The notes below the pieces were generated by a model. It saw only the letters and a program-made list of their open reading frames with translations, was not told where the DNA came from and ran no database searches. From positions 1-17,698 of the forward strand of contig MSTD01000074.1 in the NCBI GenBank assembly GCA_001942045.1: DNA of 17,698 bases, read 5' to 3'. This document shows positions 1-6,667 of this stretch, in pieces. Within the stretch, counting starts at the first letter, position 1, and every line of letters starts with the position of its first letter. This stretch comes from Mycolicibacterium porcinum. Lineage in GTDB: Bacteria; Actinomycetota; Actinomycetes; Mycobacteriales; Mycobacteriaceae. The position numbers were made by a program, and so were the translations under genes.

Positions 1-417
1 CACGCCGGGGATGGCGATCGACGCCCGGATCGCCGAGTCCAGCGGGCCGCGCTGCAGCCAGACCGACTTGCCCGCGATCAGGTCGGTCGCGACGGCCGTG
101 TAGGGGATGGGCAGCCCCTCGATCGTGGCCTCGCCGATGATCTCGCGGACCGCATCGAGAATCTTCTCCGCACGCAGGATGCCGGCCGCGGTGATCGACG
201 GGTCCAACAGCCGCAACACCGCCCGTTGAGTCAAAGTCCGTGCCCAGTCGGCGAACTCGTCGAGCTTGCCGGCCGCATGCAACCCGCCGACCAGCGCGCC
301 CATCGATGACCCGGATACGCCGACGACCTCGTAACCACGGTCGTGCAGCTCGTTGATCACCCCGATGTGCGCGTAGCCGCGAGCCCCGCCACTGCCGAGG
401 GCCAGAGCAACACGCAT
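1..417 (-). CDS. Patatin-like phospholipase, partial (C-terminus beyond the window)
   Basis: This is the N-terminal 139 codons of a patatin-family lipid acyl hydrolase, which cleaves acyl chains from phospholipids or other lipids with a Ser-Asp dyad. The glycine-rich oxyanion-hole motif GSGGARG lies at residues 8-14. The nucleophile elbow GSSMG (36-40) places the catalytic serine at 38. The family block around ATDLIAGKS (110-118) and the AIRASIAIPG stretch (129-138) follow at the usual spacing. The catalytic Asp lies outside the window. The ATG at 417 puts the first motif at the normal distance from the N-terminus, but the GGAGG upstream is almost touching it. An in-frame GTG at 435 is an alternative with no visible ribosome site. 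From memory the gene corresponds to Rv1063c of M. tuberculosis. It is divergent from the glutamate dehydrogenase gene. The family assignment is firm; the substrate is unknown. Confidence 0.9.
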   Translation of the reverse strand, partial: MRVALALGSGGARGYAHIGVINELHDRGYEVVGVSGSSMGALVGGLHAAGKLDEFADWARTLTQRAVLRLLDPSITAAGILRAEKILDAVREIIGEATIEGLPIPYTAVATDLIAGKSVWLQRGPLDSAIRASIAIPGV

Positions 418-618
418 ACCTCCATTTTGAAGCACGCGGGGAGATGGTCGCTACCTCGCCCATTGCGTCCGTGGGCATCGGCAAGTCTTAGAACATGGTT
501 TGAGACGAGCTCGGTATCCGCCGCGCGGCGGTGATGCCAATTAGCATCGGTGGAAGGACATTTCGGGCCTGGCTCGCGCCGGCGGCCTGCATCTGGTCAA
601 CCAACAGAGGGAGAATTT
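418..618. promoter_or_regulatory. Divergent intergenic region with two adjacent palindromes
   Basis: This 201-bp gap separates the divergent patatin-like and glutamate dehydrogenase genes, so it should hold both promoters. I see no convincing -35/-10 pair. A perfect 14-bp palindrome, CCGCCGCGCGGCGG, lies at 518-531. Directly after it, GATGC (533-537) and GCATC (544-548) form an inverted repeat around an AT-rich centre, CAATTA. The purine-rich AGAGGGAG at 606-613 is the likely ribosome site of the downstream TTG start. The paired palindromes could be operators or a hairpin in the 5' leader; that role is inference. Confidence 0.4.
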
Positions 619-1890
619 TTGACCACGATCGAACACACCGCGGCCGAGATCGCCCACCCGTTCGACGACGCACGAGCCCAACTCCGCGATGCTGTCACGA
701 TCCTGGGCTACGACGACGGAATGTACGAATTACTGGCCAATCCCCGCCGCGAGCTCACTGTGGCCGTCCCGCTGCGTCGAGATTCCGGTGAGATGGAACT
801 GTTCATCGGACATCGCGTACAACACAACGTCTCTCGCGGCCCGGCCAAGGGCGGACTGCGCTATTCCGCCGACGTCACGCTCGATGAGGTCCGTGCCCTG
901 GCGATGTGGATGACGTGGAAGTGCGCCCTGCTCGATGTGCCCTACGGCGGGGCGAAAGGCGGCATCCGCGTCGATCCGCGTCAGTACAGCCGCGCCGAAC
1001 TCGAACGAATCACCCGCCGCTACACCAGCGAGATCAGTCCGCTGATCGGGCCGGACCACGACATCCCCGCACCCGATGTCGGCACCGACGAGCAGACCAT
1101 GGCCTGGATGATGGACACCTATTCCGCCCAGCAGGGACACACCGTTCTCGGCGTCACCACTGGAAAGCCGGTGAGTTTGGGCGGTTCGCTGGGCCGCGCC
1201 ACGTCGACATCGCGCGGGGTGGTGCACGTCGCACTGGCCGCGCTGCGGTCTCGCGGCATCAAACCCCAGGGCGCCACCGCCGCGGTGCAGGGCTTCGGGA
1301 AGGTCGGTCGGCACGCGGCGCGCTTCCTCGACGAAGCCGGCGTGCGCGTCGTCGCGGTGTCCGACCAGTACGGCGCGGTCAGGGCCGACACCGGCCTGGG
1401 CATCGCGGCCCTGGCGCGTCACGTCGACGCCACCGGTTCGGTGCGCGGCTTCGCGGAAGCCGACGCGATCAGTAATGAAGACCTGCTTGCGGCAGACGTC
1501 GATCTGCTGGTTCCCGCGGCCGTCGAAGGGGTGATCCACGGTGGTAATGCGGGGCAGGTGAAGGCCACCGTCGTCGTCGAGGGAGCCAATGGGCCCACCA
1601 CCCCGGAGGCGGATCGTCTGCTCAATGACGCTGGGACACTGTTGGTTCCGGACATTCTGGCCAATGCGGGCGGCGTCATCGTCTCGTATTTCGAATGGGT
1701 GCAAGCCAATCAGGCCTACTGGTGGGGTGCCGACGAAGTCGAGACGCGCCTGGCCGAACACATGCTGACCGCCTGGGAGCAGGTCAGCGCACACGCCGAG
1801 AAACTCCGGCGACCGCTGCGTGCGGCTGCGACCTGCCTGGCTGTCGAACGTGTCGCCCGTGCCGGACAGCTACGCGGGCTCTACTCATAG
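619..1890 (+). CDS. Glutamate dehydrogenase (Glu/Leu/Phe/Val dehydrogenase family)
   Basis: This 423-aa enzyme interconverts glutamate with 2-oxoglutarate and ammonia in the cytoplasm, using NAD(P). Four catalytic or substrate residues stand at the spacing I recall for Clostridium symbiosum GDH (K89, K113, K125, D165): K77 in PAKGG, K101 in MTWK, K113 in GGAKGG and D153 in APDVGT. Keeping the first Lys and the Ser in the GGVIVSYFEW block favours glutamate over leucine or phenylalanine. The Rossmann loop GFGKVG is at 225-230, followed by the VVEGANGPTTPEAD block. I chose the TTG at 619 because AGAGGGAG precedes it by about 5-6 bases and the longer upstream reading has no family similarity. The length is normal for the hexameric class of about 420 aa. 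The stop codon lies inside the 3' end of the convergent SulP gene (10-bp overlap). Cofactor preference cannot be read safely. Confidence 0.9.
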   Translation: MTTIEHTAAEIAHPFDDARAQLRDAVTILGYDDGMYELLANPRRELTVAVPLRRDSGEMELFIGHRVQHNVSRGPAKGGLRYSADVTLDEVRALAMWMTWKCALLDVPYGGAKGGIRVDPRQYSRAELERITRRYTSEISPLIGPDHDIPAPDVGTDEQTMAWMMDTYSAQQGHTVLGVTTGKPVSLGGSLGRATSTSRGVVHVALAALRSRGIKPQGATAAVQGFGKVGRHAARFLDEAGVRVVAVSDQYGAVRADTGLGIAALARHVDATGSVRGFAEADAISNEDLLAADVDLLVPAAVEGVIHGGNAGQVKATVVVEGANGPTTPEADRLLNDAGTLLVPDILANAGGVIVSYFEWVQANQAYWWGADEVETRLAEHMLTAWEQVSAHAEKLRRPLRAAATCLAVERVARAGQLRGLYS

Positions 1891-3431
1891 CGACCCTGCG
1901 CTTCCACCTCCTGCCACCACGGCCAGCGTTTCGCCATCTGGTGCAGGTCGTCGCGCAGACCGGTGTAGCGGACCTCGACACCACTGAGCTCGGCCTCCAG
2001 ATCCCGCAATCCGTCGAGGATCGTGGAGGTGAGCCACGGCAGCCGGGACAGATCGAGCACGACGACGTCGGGACGCGGTTCAGCCGCAGCGACCTTGGTG
2101 AGCACCGCGTCGACATTGGCGCGCAGGTTCGCGGTGTACAGGCCGAGGTCGAACCGCAGCACCAGTGGTTGGGCGCTGACCTGAACGACGTGCGCCCGAT
2201 TGGCTTCCCGCAGCACGAAATACAGGGTGAGCAGGACCCCGGCCCCTACCGCGGGCAGGAGGCCGACCGTCAGGCCGAACACCCCGACGATCGCGGCCAG
2301 GCTGAATTCCAGCTTGTCGAACCGGTACAACCGCCGCAGCGCGCCGACATCGATCAATCCGAGCACCGCGACCAACACCATCGCGCCGAGCGTGGCCTGC
2401 GGCAGCTTCGAGAGCACCGGCGCCAGGAACACCGCGACCAGCACGGCCAGCGCCGCGGTGACCAGACCGCAGACCTGGGACCGGGCCCCGGTGCGCAGGT
2501 TCATCCCGGTCTGGGAGAACCCACCGGCCGGCGGCAGCGTGTGGAAGAACGAACCCACCACTGCGGCAATGCCATTGGCGGACAATTCGCGGTCGGCATC
2601 GATCTGCGGCTCCCCGGGCCGACGAACGCCACGCGCCACCGCGACCGTCTCCAGAAACGCCATCATCGCGATGGCCAGCGCACCGGGGATCAGATGCCCC
2701 ACATGGTCGAGGGCGGGCAGTGCCGGCAGCGGAATGCCTTGTGGCACCTCGGGGATCAACGCCACGCCCATCGACGGCAGTCCGCCGAACGCCGCCAGCA
2801 CGATTCCCAGCGCCACCACGATCAGCGGACCCGGCACCAACGGTGCGAACTTGCCGATCAGCAGGAGCAGCGTGATGGTGACAATGGACAGCAGCACGGT
2901 GGGGACGTTCGCCTGACCGAGCTTGCCCAGCGCCGACCACAGGATGTGGAAGAAGCCGGTGGCATGCGGATTATCCTCCACGCCAAACAGTTTGGGCACC
3001 TGCGCGGCCGCTACCGTCAGGCCGACGCCGGCCTTGAGTCCGAGCAGCGTCGCCTCGTTGATGTTCTCGATGATCGCGCCGAGCCGCAGGAGCCGCGCAG
3101 CCAACAGGAACGCGCCGACCAGCAGCGTCAAGGTGATCAGATGGGCCTGCGCATCCGGTGAGCCGGCGGCGATCCCCGCACCGATCATCGTCGAGGCGCT
3201 CAGGGTGGCGATCGTCGACGTGGTGGTGACGCTGGTGGTGCGGGACCCGCCGATGAACGCGTAGATCACCAACGGCAGCATGCAGGTGTACAAACCGAAC
3301 TGGACCGGCATGTGCGCCACGGTGGCGTACGCCATGGCCTGCGGAATGATCACGGCCCCGGCAGCCAGACCGGCGACTACGTCGGCGCGTAGCCACACCC
3401 GCTGATACGGAAGGATTCCCGGCACGCGCAC
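1881..3431 (-). CDS. SulP-family anion transporter with C-terminal STAS domain
   Basis: This is an inner-membrane inorganic-anion transporter of the SulP (SLC26-related) family, whose members move sulfate, bicarbonate or similar anions. The N-terminal two thirds are a run of hydrophobic helices with the SulP hallmarks QAMAYA near residue 31, GLYTCMLPLVIYAFIGG near 46-62 and SRTTSV just after. The final ~100 residues form a STAS domain with a VVVLDLSRLPWLTSTILDGL core. The start is uncertain. The reading frame is open to a TTG at 3491, which would overlap the divergent transporter gene. GTG at 3449 and GTG at 3431 are both possible. I prefer 3431 because a -10-like GATACT sits six bases upstream, as in a leaderless message, and no start has a ribosome site. 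The substrate is not predictable; sulfate is only the family default. Confidence 0.85.
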   Translation of the reverse strand: MRVPGILPYQRVWLRADVVAGLAAGAVIIPQAMAYATVAHMPVQFGLYTCMLPLVIYAFIGGSRTTSVTTTSTIATLSASTMIGAGIAAGSPDAQAHLITLTLLVGAFLLAARLLRLGAIIENINEATLLGLKAGVGLTVAAAQVPKLFGVEDNPHATGFFHILWSALGKLGQANVPTVLLSIVTITLLLLIGKFAPLVPGPLIVVALGIVLAAFGGLPSMGVALIPEVPQGIPLPALPALDHVGHLIPGALAIAMMAFLETVAVARGVRRPGEPQIDADRELSANGIAAVVGSFFHTLPPAGGFSQTGMNLRTGARSQVCGLVTAALAVLVAVFLAPVLSKLPQATLGAMVLVAVLGLIDVGALRRLYRFDKLEFSLAAIVGVFGLTVGLLPAVGAGVLLTLYFVLREANRAHVVQVSAQPLVLRFDLGLYTANLRANVDAVLTKVAAAEPRPDVVVLDLSRLPWLTSTILDGLRDLEAELSGVEVRYTGLRDDLHQMAKRWPWWQEVEAQGRYE

Positions 3432-3478
3432 ATTCGAAGTATCGCCCACGACGCACGCAATCGTGGGAGGGTTGACGG

Positions 3479-5188
3479 GTGGGTACGCCAACGTTCGTTC
3501 GTAAGCTCGGCCGTCCCAAGCCCCGTGATGTCATAGCCGGACTGGTCACGGGTCTGTTCTCCATACCCGAGGGCATGGCCTACGCCAGCATCGGCGGATT
3601 CAACCCGGTCACCGGCATCTATGCCGGTGTCATGCCCGGGATCATCGGGTCGTTGTTCGCCCGCACGGTGCTGATGGTGACCACGCTGACCAGCGCGATC
3701 GCGCTGACATCGCGCAGCGTGCTCAAGGAGGCCGGCCTGGATCCGGCGGACCCGGCAAATGTCGCCGCACTGGCCGTGGTGGTCGGTGTGGTGATGCTGC
3801 TGTTCGGTCTGCTGCGGTTCGGCTCGATCATGAACTTCGTCTCCAACGCCGTGATGACCGGCTTCTCCACCGGCATCGCGCTGCAGATCGTGGCAGGCGT
3901 CCTCGGCGACGCGACGGGTTACAAACCGCAGAGCGGCAACACTATTGGCAAATTCATCGACTCCCTCGCCCATATCGGGCTATGGCACCCAGCCGCCGTC
4001 GCGGTAGCGCTTGGCACGGTCGCGGTGTGGGCGGTGTTCCACTTCATCAAGCCACTCGAATCGTTCGCGACGTTGCTCGCCCTCGTGGTGGTGACTGCGG
4101 TGGTTGCCGTGGCGCACATCGACGTCGAAACCGTGGGCGACATCGCGTCGATCGCGAATGCACTTCCACCGGTGACGGTTCCGAACTTTGCCGCGATGCC
4201 CGAGCTGATCGTCGGCGGCGTCGCGGTGGCACTTGTCGCGCTGGCTCAAGCCGCGGGAATCTCTGCCGCCGTACCGAATCCGGACGGCAGCCGCACCAAC
4301 ATGAACGGTGATTTCCTGGCCCAGGGCGCGGCAAACGTGGCAGGCGGCATGTTCGGCGCGCTGCCCGCCGGCGGTTCCCTTTCGCGCACCGGGGTGGCCA
4401 CCTCGGCCGGCGCCCAGACCCGGTGGGCCGGTATCTTCGCCGGGCTCTGGCTCGCCGTGCTGGTGCTGGTCGCGGGCTCGGCCGCGGAGATCATCCCAAT
4501 GCCCGTGATCGGCGGGCTGATCCTGGTGATCGGGGCCGAACTCGTCGTCGGCCGGCTGCCCGACATCAAGCTGGTACTGCGCGTCGCGCCCTTGTCGGCC
4601 GTCGCCATGCTGGTCACCTTCGCCGCCACCACACAGCTGCCCCTGCACACCGCGATCGTCATCGGCGTGATCACCTCGTTGGTGCTCTACTGCGCCAAGG
4701 CGGCCGAGGCCGCGCAATTGATGGCGCTCAAACCGGCCGCGGACGGCGGCTGGGAGGAAGCGCCCGTGCCGGAGCGGTGCGCCAGCAACGACGTCACCGT
4801 CCTGCACTACGCCGGTGTGGGTCTGTTCGCCGAGGTGGCCCGGATCGACGAGACCTGGCCGCGCGCCGAAGGCACCACCAACGCGGTCGTGGTGCTCAGC
4901 ATGCGGGCGCTACCCGACGTCCCGTCATCGGTGACCATCAAGGCGCTGCGCCGCTGGGCCGGCCAACTGTCGGCCAACAACGGCAGGCTGATCATCGCCG
5001 GGGTCAACCCCGGGACCGCGGAGGTGCTGCTTCGCGGTGGGCTCGATGACCTGCTGGGCGCCGATGGCGTCGTCCCGGCGTCAGACCGGATCTTCGGCGC
5101 GCTCGACGTGGCGGTCGAACGGGGCCGTGCGTGGGTGGCCGCCCAGCGCGGCGAACCGGGGGATTCGCCGCAGCGTGATTCGAACTAG
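3479..5188 (+). CDS. SulP-family anion transporter with divergent STAS-like C-terminus
   Basis: This is a second SulP-type permease, 569 aa, transcribed divergently from the first. EGMAYASIGG (31-40) and the following GIYAGVMPGIIGSLF stretch are the SulP signature. About ten or more hydrophobic helices follow up to roughly residue 415. The soluble tail (about 425-560) looks like a STAS domain, but the DxS(T) anti-sigma-antagonist core is replaced by an ALPDVPSSVTIKAL segment. The GTG start at 3479 has a clear GGGAGG ribosome site at 3465-3470. The GTSR-like motif after helix 2, present in the neighbour, is replaced here by ARTVLMVTTLTS. The two transporters are therefore not recent duplicates and may carry different anions. 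The stop codon overlaps the stop of the convergent lpqV gene by sharing the tetramer CTAG. Confidence 0.88.
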   Translation: MGTPTFVRKLGRPKPRDVIAGLVTGLFSIPEGMAYASIGGFNPVTGIYAGVMPGIIGSLFARTVLMVTTLTSAIALTSRSVLKEAGLDPADPANVAALAVVVGVVMLLFGLLRFGSIMNFVSNAVMTGFSTGIALQIVAGVLGDATGYKPQSGNTIGKFIDSLAHIGLWHPAAVAVALGTVAVWAVFHFIKPLESFATLLALVVVTAVVAVAHIDVETVGDIASIANALPPVTVPNFAAMPELIVGGVAVALVALAQAAGISAAVPNPDGSRTNMNGDFLAQGAANVAGGMFGALPAGGSLSRTGVATSAGAQTRWAGIFAGLWLAVLVLVAGSAAEIIPMPVIGGLILVIGAELVVGRLPDIKLVLRVAPLSAVAMLVTFAATTQLPLHTAIVIGVITSLVLYCAKAAEAAQLMALKPAADGGWEEAPVPERCASNDVTVLHYAGVGLFAEVARIDETWPRAEGTTNAVVVLSMRALPDVPSSVTIKALRRWAGQLSANNGRLIIAGVNPGTAEVLLRGGLDDLLGADGVVPASDRIFGALDVAVERGRAWVAAQRGEPGDSPQRDSN

Positions 5189-5643
5189 CTGCAGAGCTCG
5201 TCGGCCGCAGCCCGCGCTGCCACGATGACGGCTGCCTGACGGCCCGGCTCCAGCTGGGCCCACGGCACGTTGTACGTGCCAGGGCCGGGCGCCGCATCGG
5301 GCGCCTGGACGCTCGCCAGGTACGGCTCGATCTGGGCCTTGAGGTCACCACCCTTGGCCTGCATCCAGACCTTCGCGGCATGACAGGCCTGGAAATACTC
5401 CTCTTCGGTGGACTGCGCGTCGGCGCCGACTGCCGTCGTGACCCCACCCGGCGACGTCGCCACCTCACCGGGCTTGGCCGTCGGGGTGGCCGCCTCGGCG
5501 GTCGTCGTCGCCTGCGGAGCAGGTGCCGTGGATGCTCCGGACTGGTCCTTGCCGGAATCCGTCGAGCATCCGATCAGCAGGCCCAGCCCGGCGGCTGTGG
5601 CGGCTCCGGCGGTCAAGCGTGTGGTCCACGTGTAACGGCGCAT
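5185..5643 (-). CDS. lpqV: Lipoprotein LpqV
   Basis: This 152-aa secreted lipoprotein has a twin-Arg-like charged start (MRR), a hydrophobic h-region (about 9-25) and the lipobox LIGC at 23-26, so Cys26 would be lipidated and anchor the protein on the outer face of the membrane. Residues 27-65 are a Ser/Thr/Ala/Pro-rich linker. The conserved domain begins near STEEEYFQACHAAKVWM and ends in QAAVIVAARAAADELCS, closely resembling LpqV (Rv1064c) as I remember it. Cys87 and Cys151 could form a disulfide. No biochemical function is known to me. It is divergent from the cysteine-dioxygenase-like gene and convergent with the second SulP gene, whose stop it overlaps. The ATG at 5643 has only GGCGGG touching it, and a -10 element sits six bases upstream, pointing to leaderless translation. 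Confidence 0.9.
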   Translation of the reverse strand: MRRYTWTTRLTAGAATAAGLGLLIGCSTDSGKDQSGASTAPAPQATTTAEAATPTAKPGEVATSPGGVTTAVGADAQSTEEEYFQACHAAKVWMQAKGGDLKAQIEPYLASVQAPDAAPGPGTYNVPWAQLEPGRQAAVIVAARAAADELCS

Positions 5644-5649
5644 CCCGCC

Positions 5650-5655
5650 AATCTA
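5650..5655 (-). promoter_or_regulatory. Putative -10 element of a leaderless lpqV promoter
   Basis: On the minus strand TAGATT fits the mycobacterial -10 pattern TAnnnT and ends six bases before the lpqV ATG. A transcript starting 6-8 bases after the -10 would begin at or beside the start codon. Leaderless messages are common in mycobacteria. I see no clear -35. Flanking CCGCCA (5645-5650) and TGGCGG (5664-5669) form an inverted repeat around the element, which might bind a regulator. Confidence 0.4.
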
Positions 5656-5759
5656 TGCAACACTGGCGGCCGTGACGGAACGGACCGGATTCCAGGAGTG
5701 TTGTCGGGCTTGCTAGTGCGCCCGTCTGCCCTGATCCCGTCGTTCCTGGAGCTTCACTG

Positions 5760-6281
5760 ATGCTGTCCACGCTTGCACCCGTCCCTGCCGTCTCGGCGCC
5801 AACCCGGCTGCGACTGCCCGATCTGCTCCACACCACCGACCGCGCCGCTGACGACGTGTTGTCCGGCCGCTACGACCGGCTGCTGAGAGGGCTGCCGAAG
5901 GACGACCGGTGGTACACCCGGTTGTCCGGTGACGACGAGGTCGAGGTCTGGCTGATCAGCTGGGTACCCGGCAAGTCGACCGAACTGCACGACCACGGCG
6001 GCTCACTGGGTGCGTTGACCGTGGTGTCCGGCTCACTGCGCGAAACCCGTTGGGACGGCGAGCTGCTGAGGCAGCGCCGGCTCACGGCAGGCGATCAGGC
6101 CGCGTTCCCGCTGGGTTGGGTGCACGACGTCGTCCATGCCTCCGGTCCGGTGACGGTGACCGGACCGACGCTGAGCGTGCATGCCTACTCACCGCCGCTC
6201 ACCGCGATGTCCTACTACGAGGTGACACCCCAGAACACGTTGCGGCGCAACCGCACCGAACTGACCGACGCGCCGGAGTGA
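5760..6281 (+). CDS. Cysteine dioxygenase-like cupin protein
   Basis: This 173-aa cupin is related to cysteine dioxygenase, a cytoplasmic non-haem Fe(II) enzyme that oxidises the thiol of cysteine to cysteine sulfinate. The iron ligands are H77 and H79 (HDH) and H122 (WVHDV). R54 in WYTR matches the Arg that binds the substrate carboxylate. The SVHAYSPP motif supplies the Ser139-His141-Tyr143 set. Gly84 occupies the position of the Cys that crosslinks to Tyr in mammalian enzymes, as is usual in bacteria. The ATG at 5760 has GGAG at 5748-5751. The rhodanese gene starts five bases after the stop, so the two are very likely cotranscribed. It corresponds to Rv1065 from synteny. Other thiols (for example 3-mercaptopropionate) are possible substrates; the Arg makes cysteine the better guess. 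Confidence 0.85.
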   Translation: MLSTLAPVPAVSAPTRLRLPDLLHTTDRAADDVLSGRYDRLLRGLPKDDRWYTRLSGDDEVEVWLISWVPGKSTELHDHGGSLGALTVVSGSLRETRWDGELLRQRRLTAGDQAAFPLGWVHDVVHASGPVTVTGPTLSVHAYSPPLTAMSYYEVTPQNTLRRNRTELTDAPE

Positions 6282-6286
6282 CAGCG

Positions 6287-6655
6287 ATGAGCCGCATCGA
6301 CACCGTGCTGGAGCAGGCCCGTGCCCGGCTGCATCGCCTGTCCGCCGCGGACCTGCCCGAGGCGCTGGATTCCGGCGCCGTGCTGGTCGACATCCGACCG
6401 GCCGCTCAACGTGCCGCCGAGGGCTCGGTGCCGGGGGCGCTGGTCATCGAGCGCAACGTGCTGGAATGGCGCTGCGACCCCACCAGCGACGCGCGGATCC
6501 CGCAAGCCGTCGACGACGACGTCTACTGGGTGATCCTGTGCTCGGAGGGCTACACCTCCAGCCTGGCCGCCGCCGCCCTGATCGACCTGGGTCTGCACCG
6601 GTCCACCGATGTCGTCGGCGGGTATCACGCTCTGGTGGCCGCCGGCCAGGTGTAA
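6287..6655 (+). CDS. Rhodanese-like single-domain sulfurtransferase
   Basis: This 122-aa protein is one rhodanese domain, cytoplasmic, able in principle to carry sulfane sulfur as a persulfide on its active-site cysteine. The VLVDIRP strand (32-38) is the first conserved block. The catalytic Cys85 opens the loop CSEGYTS (85-91), followed by the helix SLAAAALIDLG and the GGYHALVAAG end block. The ATG at 6287 is preceded by GGAG at 6275-6278, inside the end of the upstream gene. An in-frame GTG at 6278 is a weaker alternative. It lies five bases after the cysteine-dioxygenase-like gene, which suggests a joint role in thiol or sulfane-sulfur handling. The loop differs from the common CRSGxR form, so the real acceptor is unknown. 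It corresponds to Rv1066 from synteny. Confidence 0.88.
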   Translation: MSRIDTVLEQARARLHRLSAADLPEALDSGAVLVDIRPAAQRAAEGSVPGALVIERNVLEWRCDPTSDARIPQAVDDDVYWVILCSEGYTSSLAAAALIDLGLHRSTDVVGGYHALVAAGQV

Positions 6656-6667
6656 TCGTCCTGACGC

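Noticed and set aside
730..1794. Minus-strand open frame of 354 codons
   Set aside because: It is antisense to glutamate dehydrogenase, whose catalytic residues are all in the plus-strand frame; no motif is seen.
1695..3161. Long open frame of 488 codons on the plus strand
   Set aside because: It lies antisense to the first SulP gene, gives Arg/Gln/His-rich sequence without domains, and reflects high GC at third codon positions.
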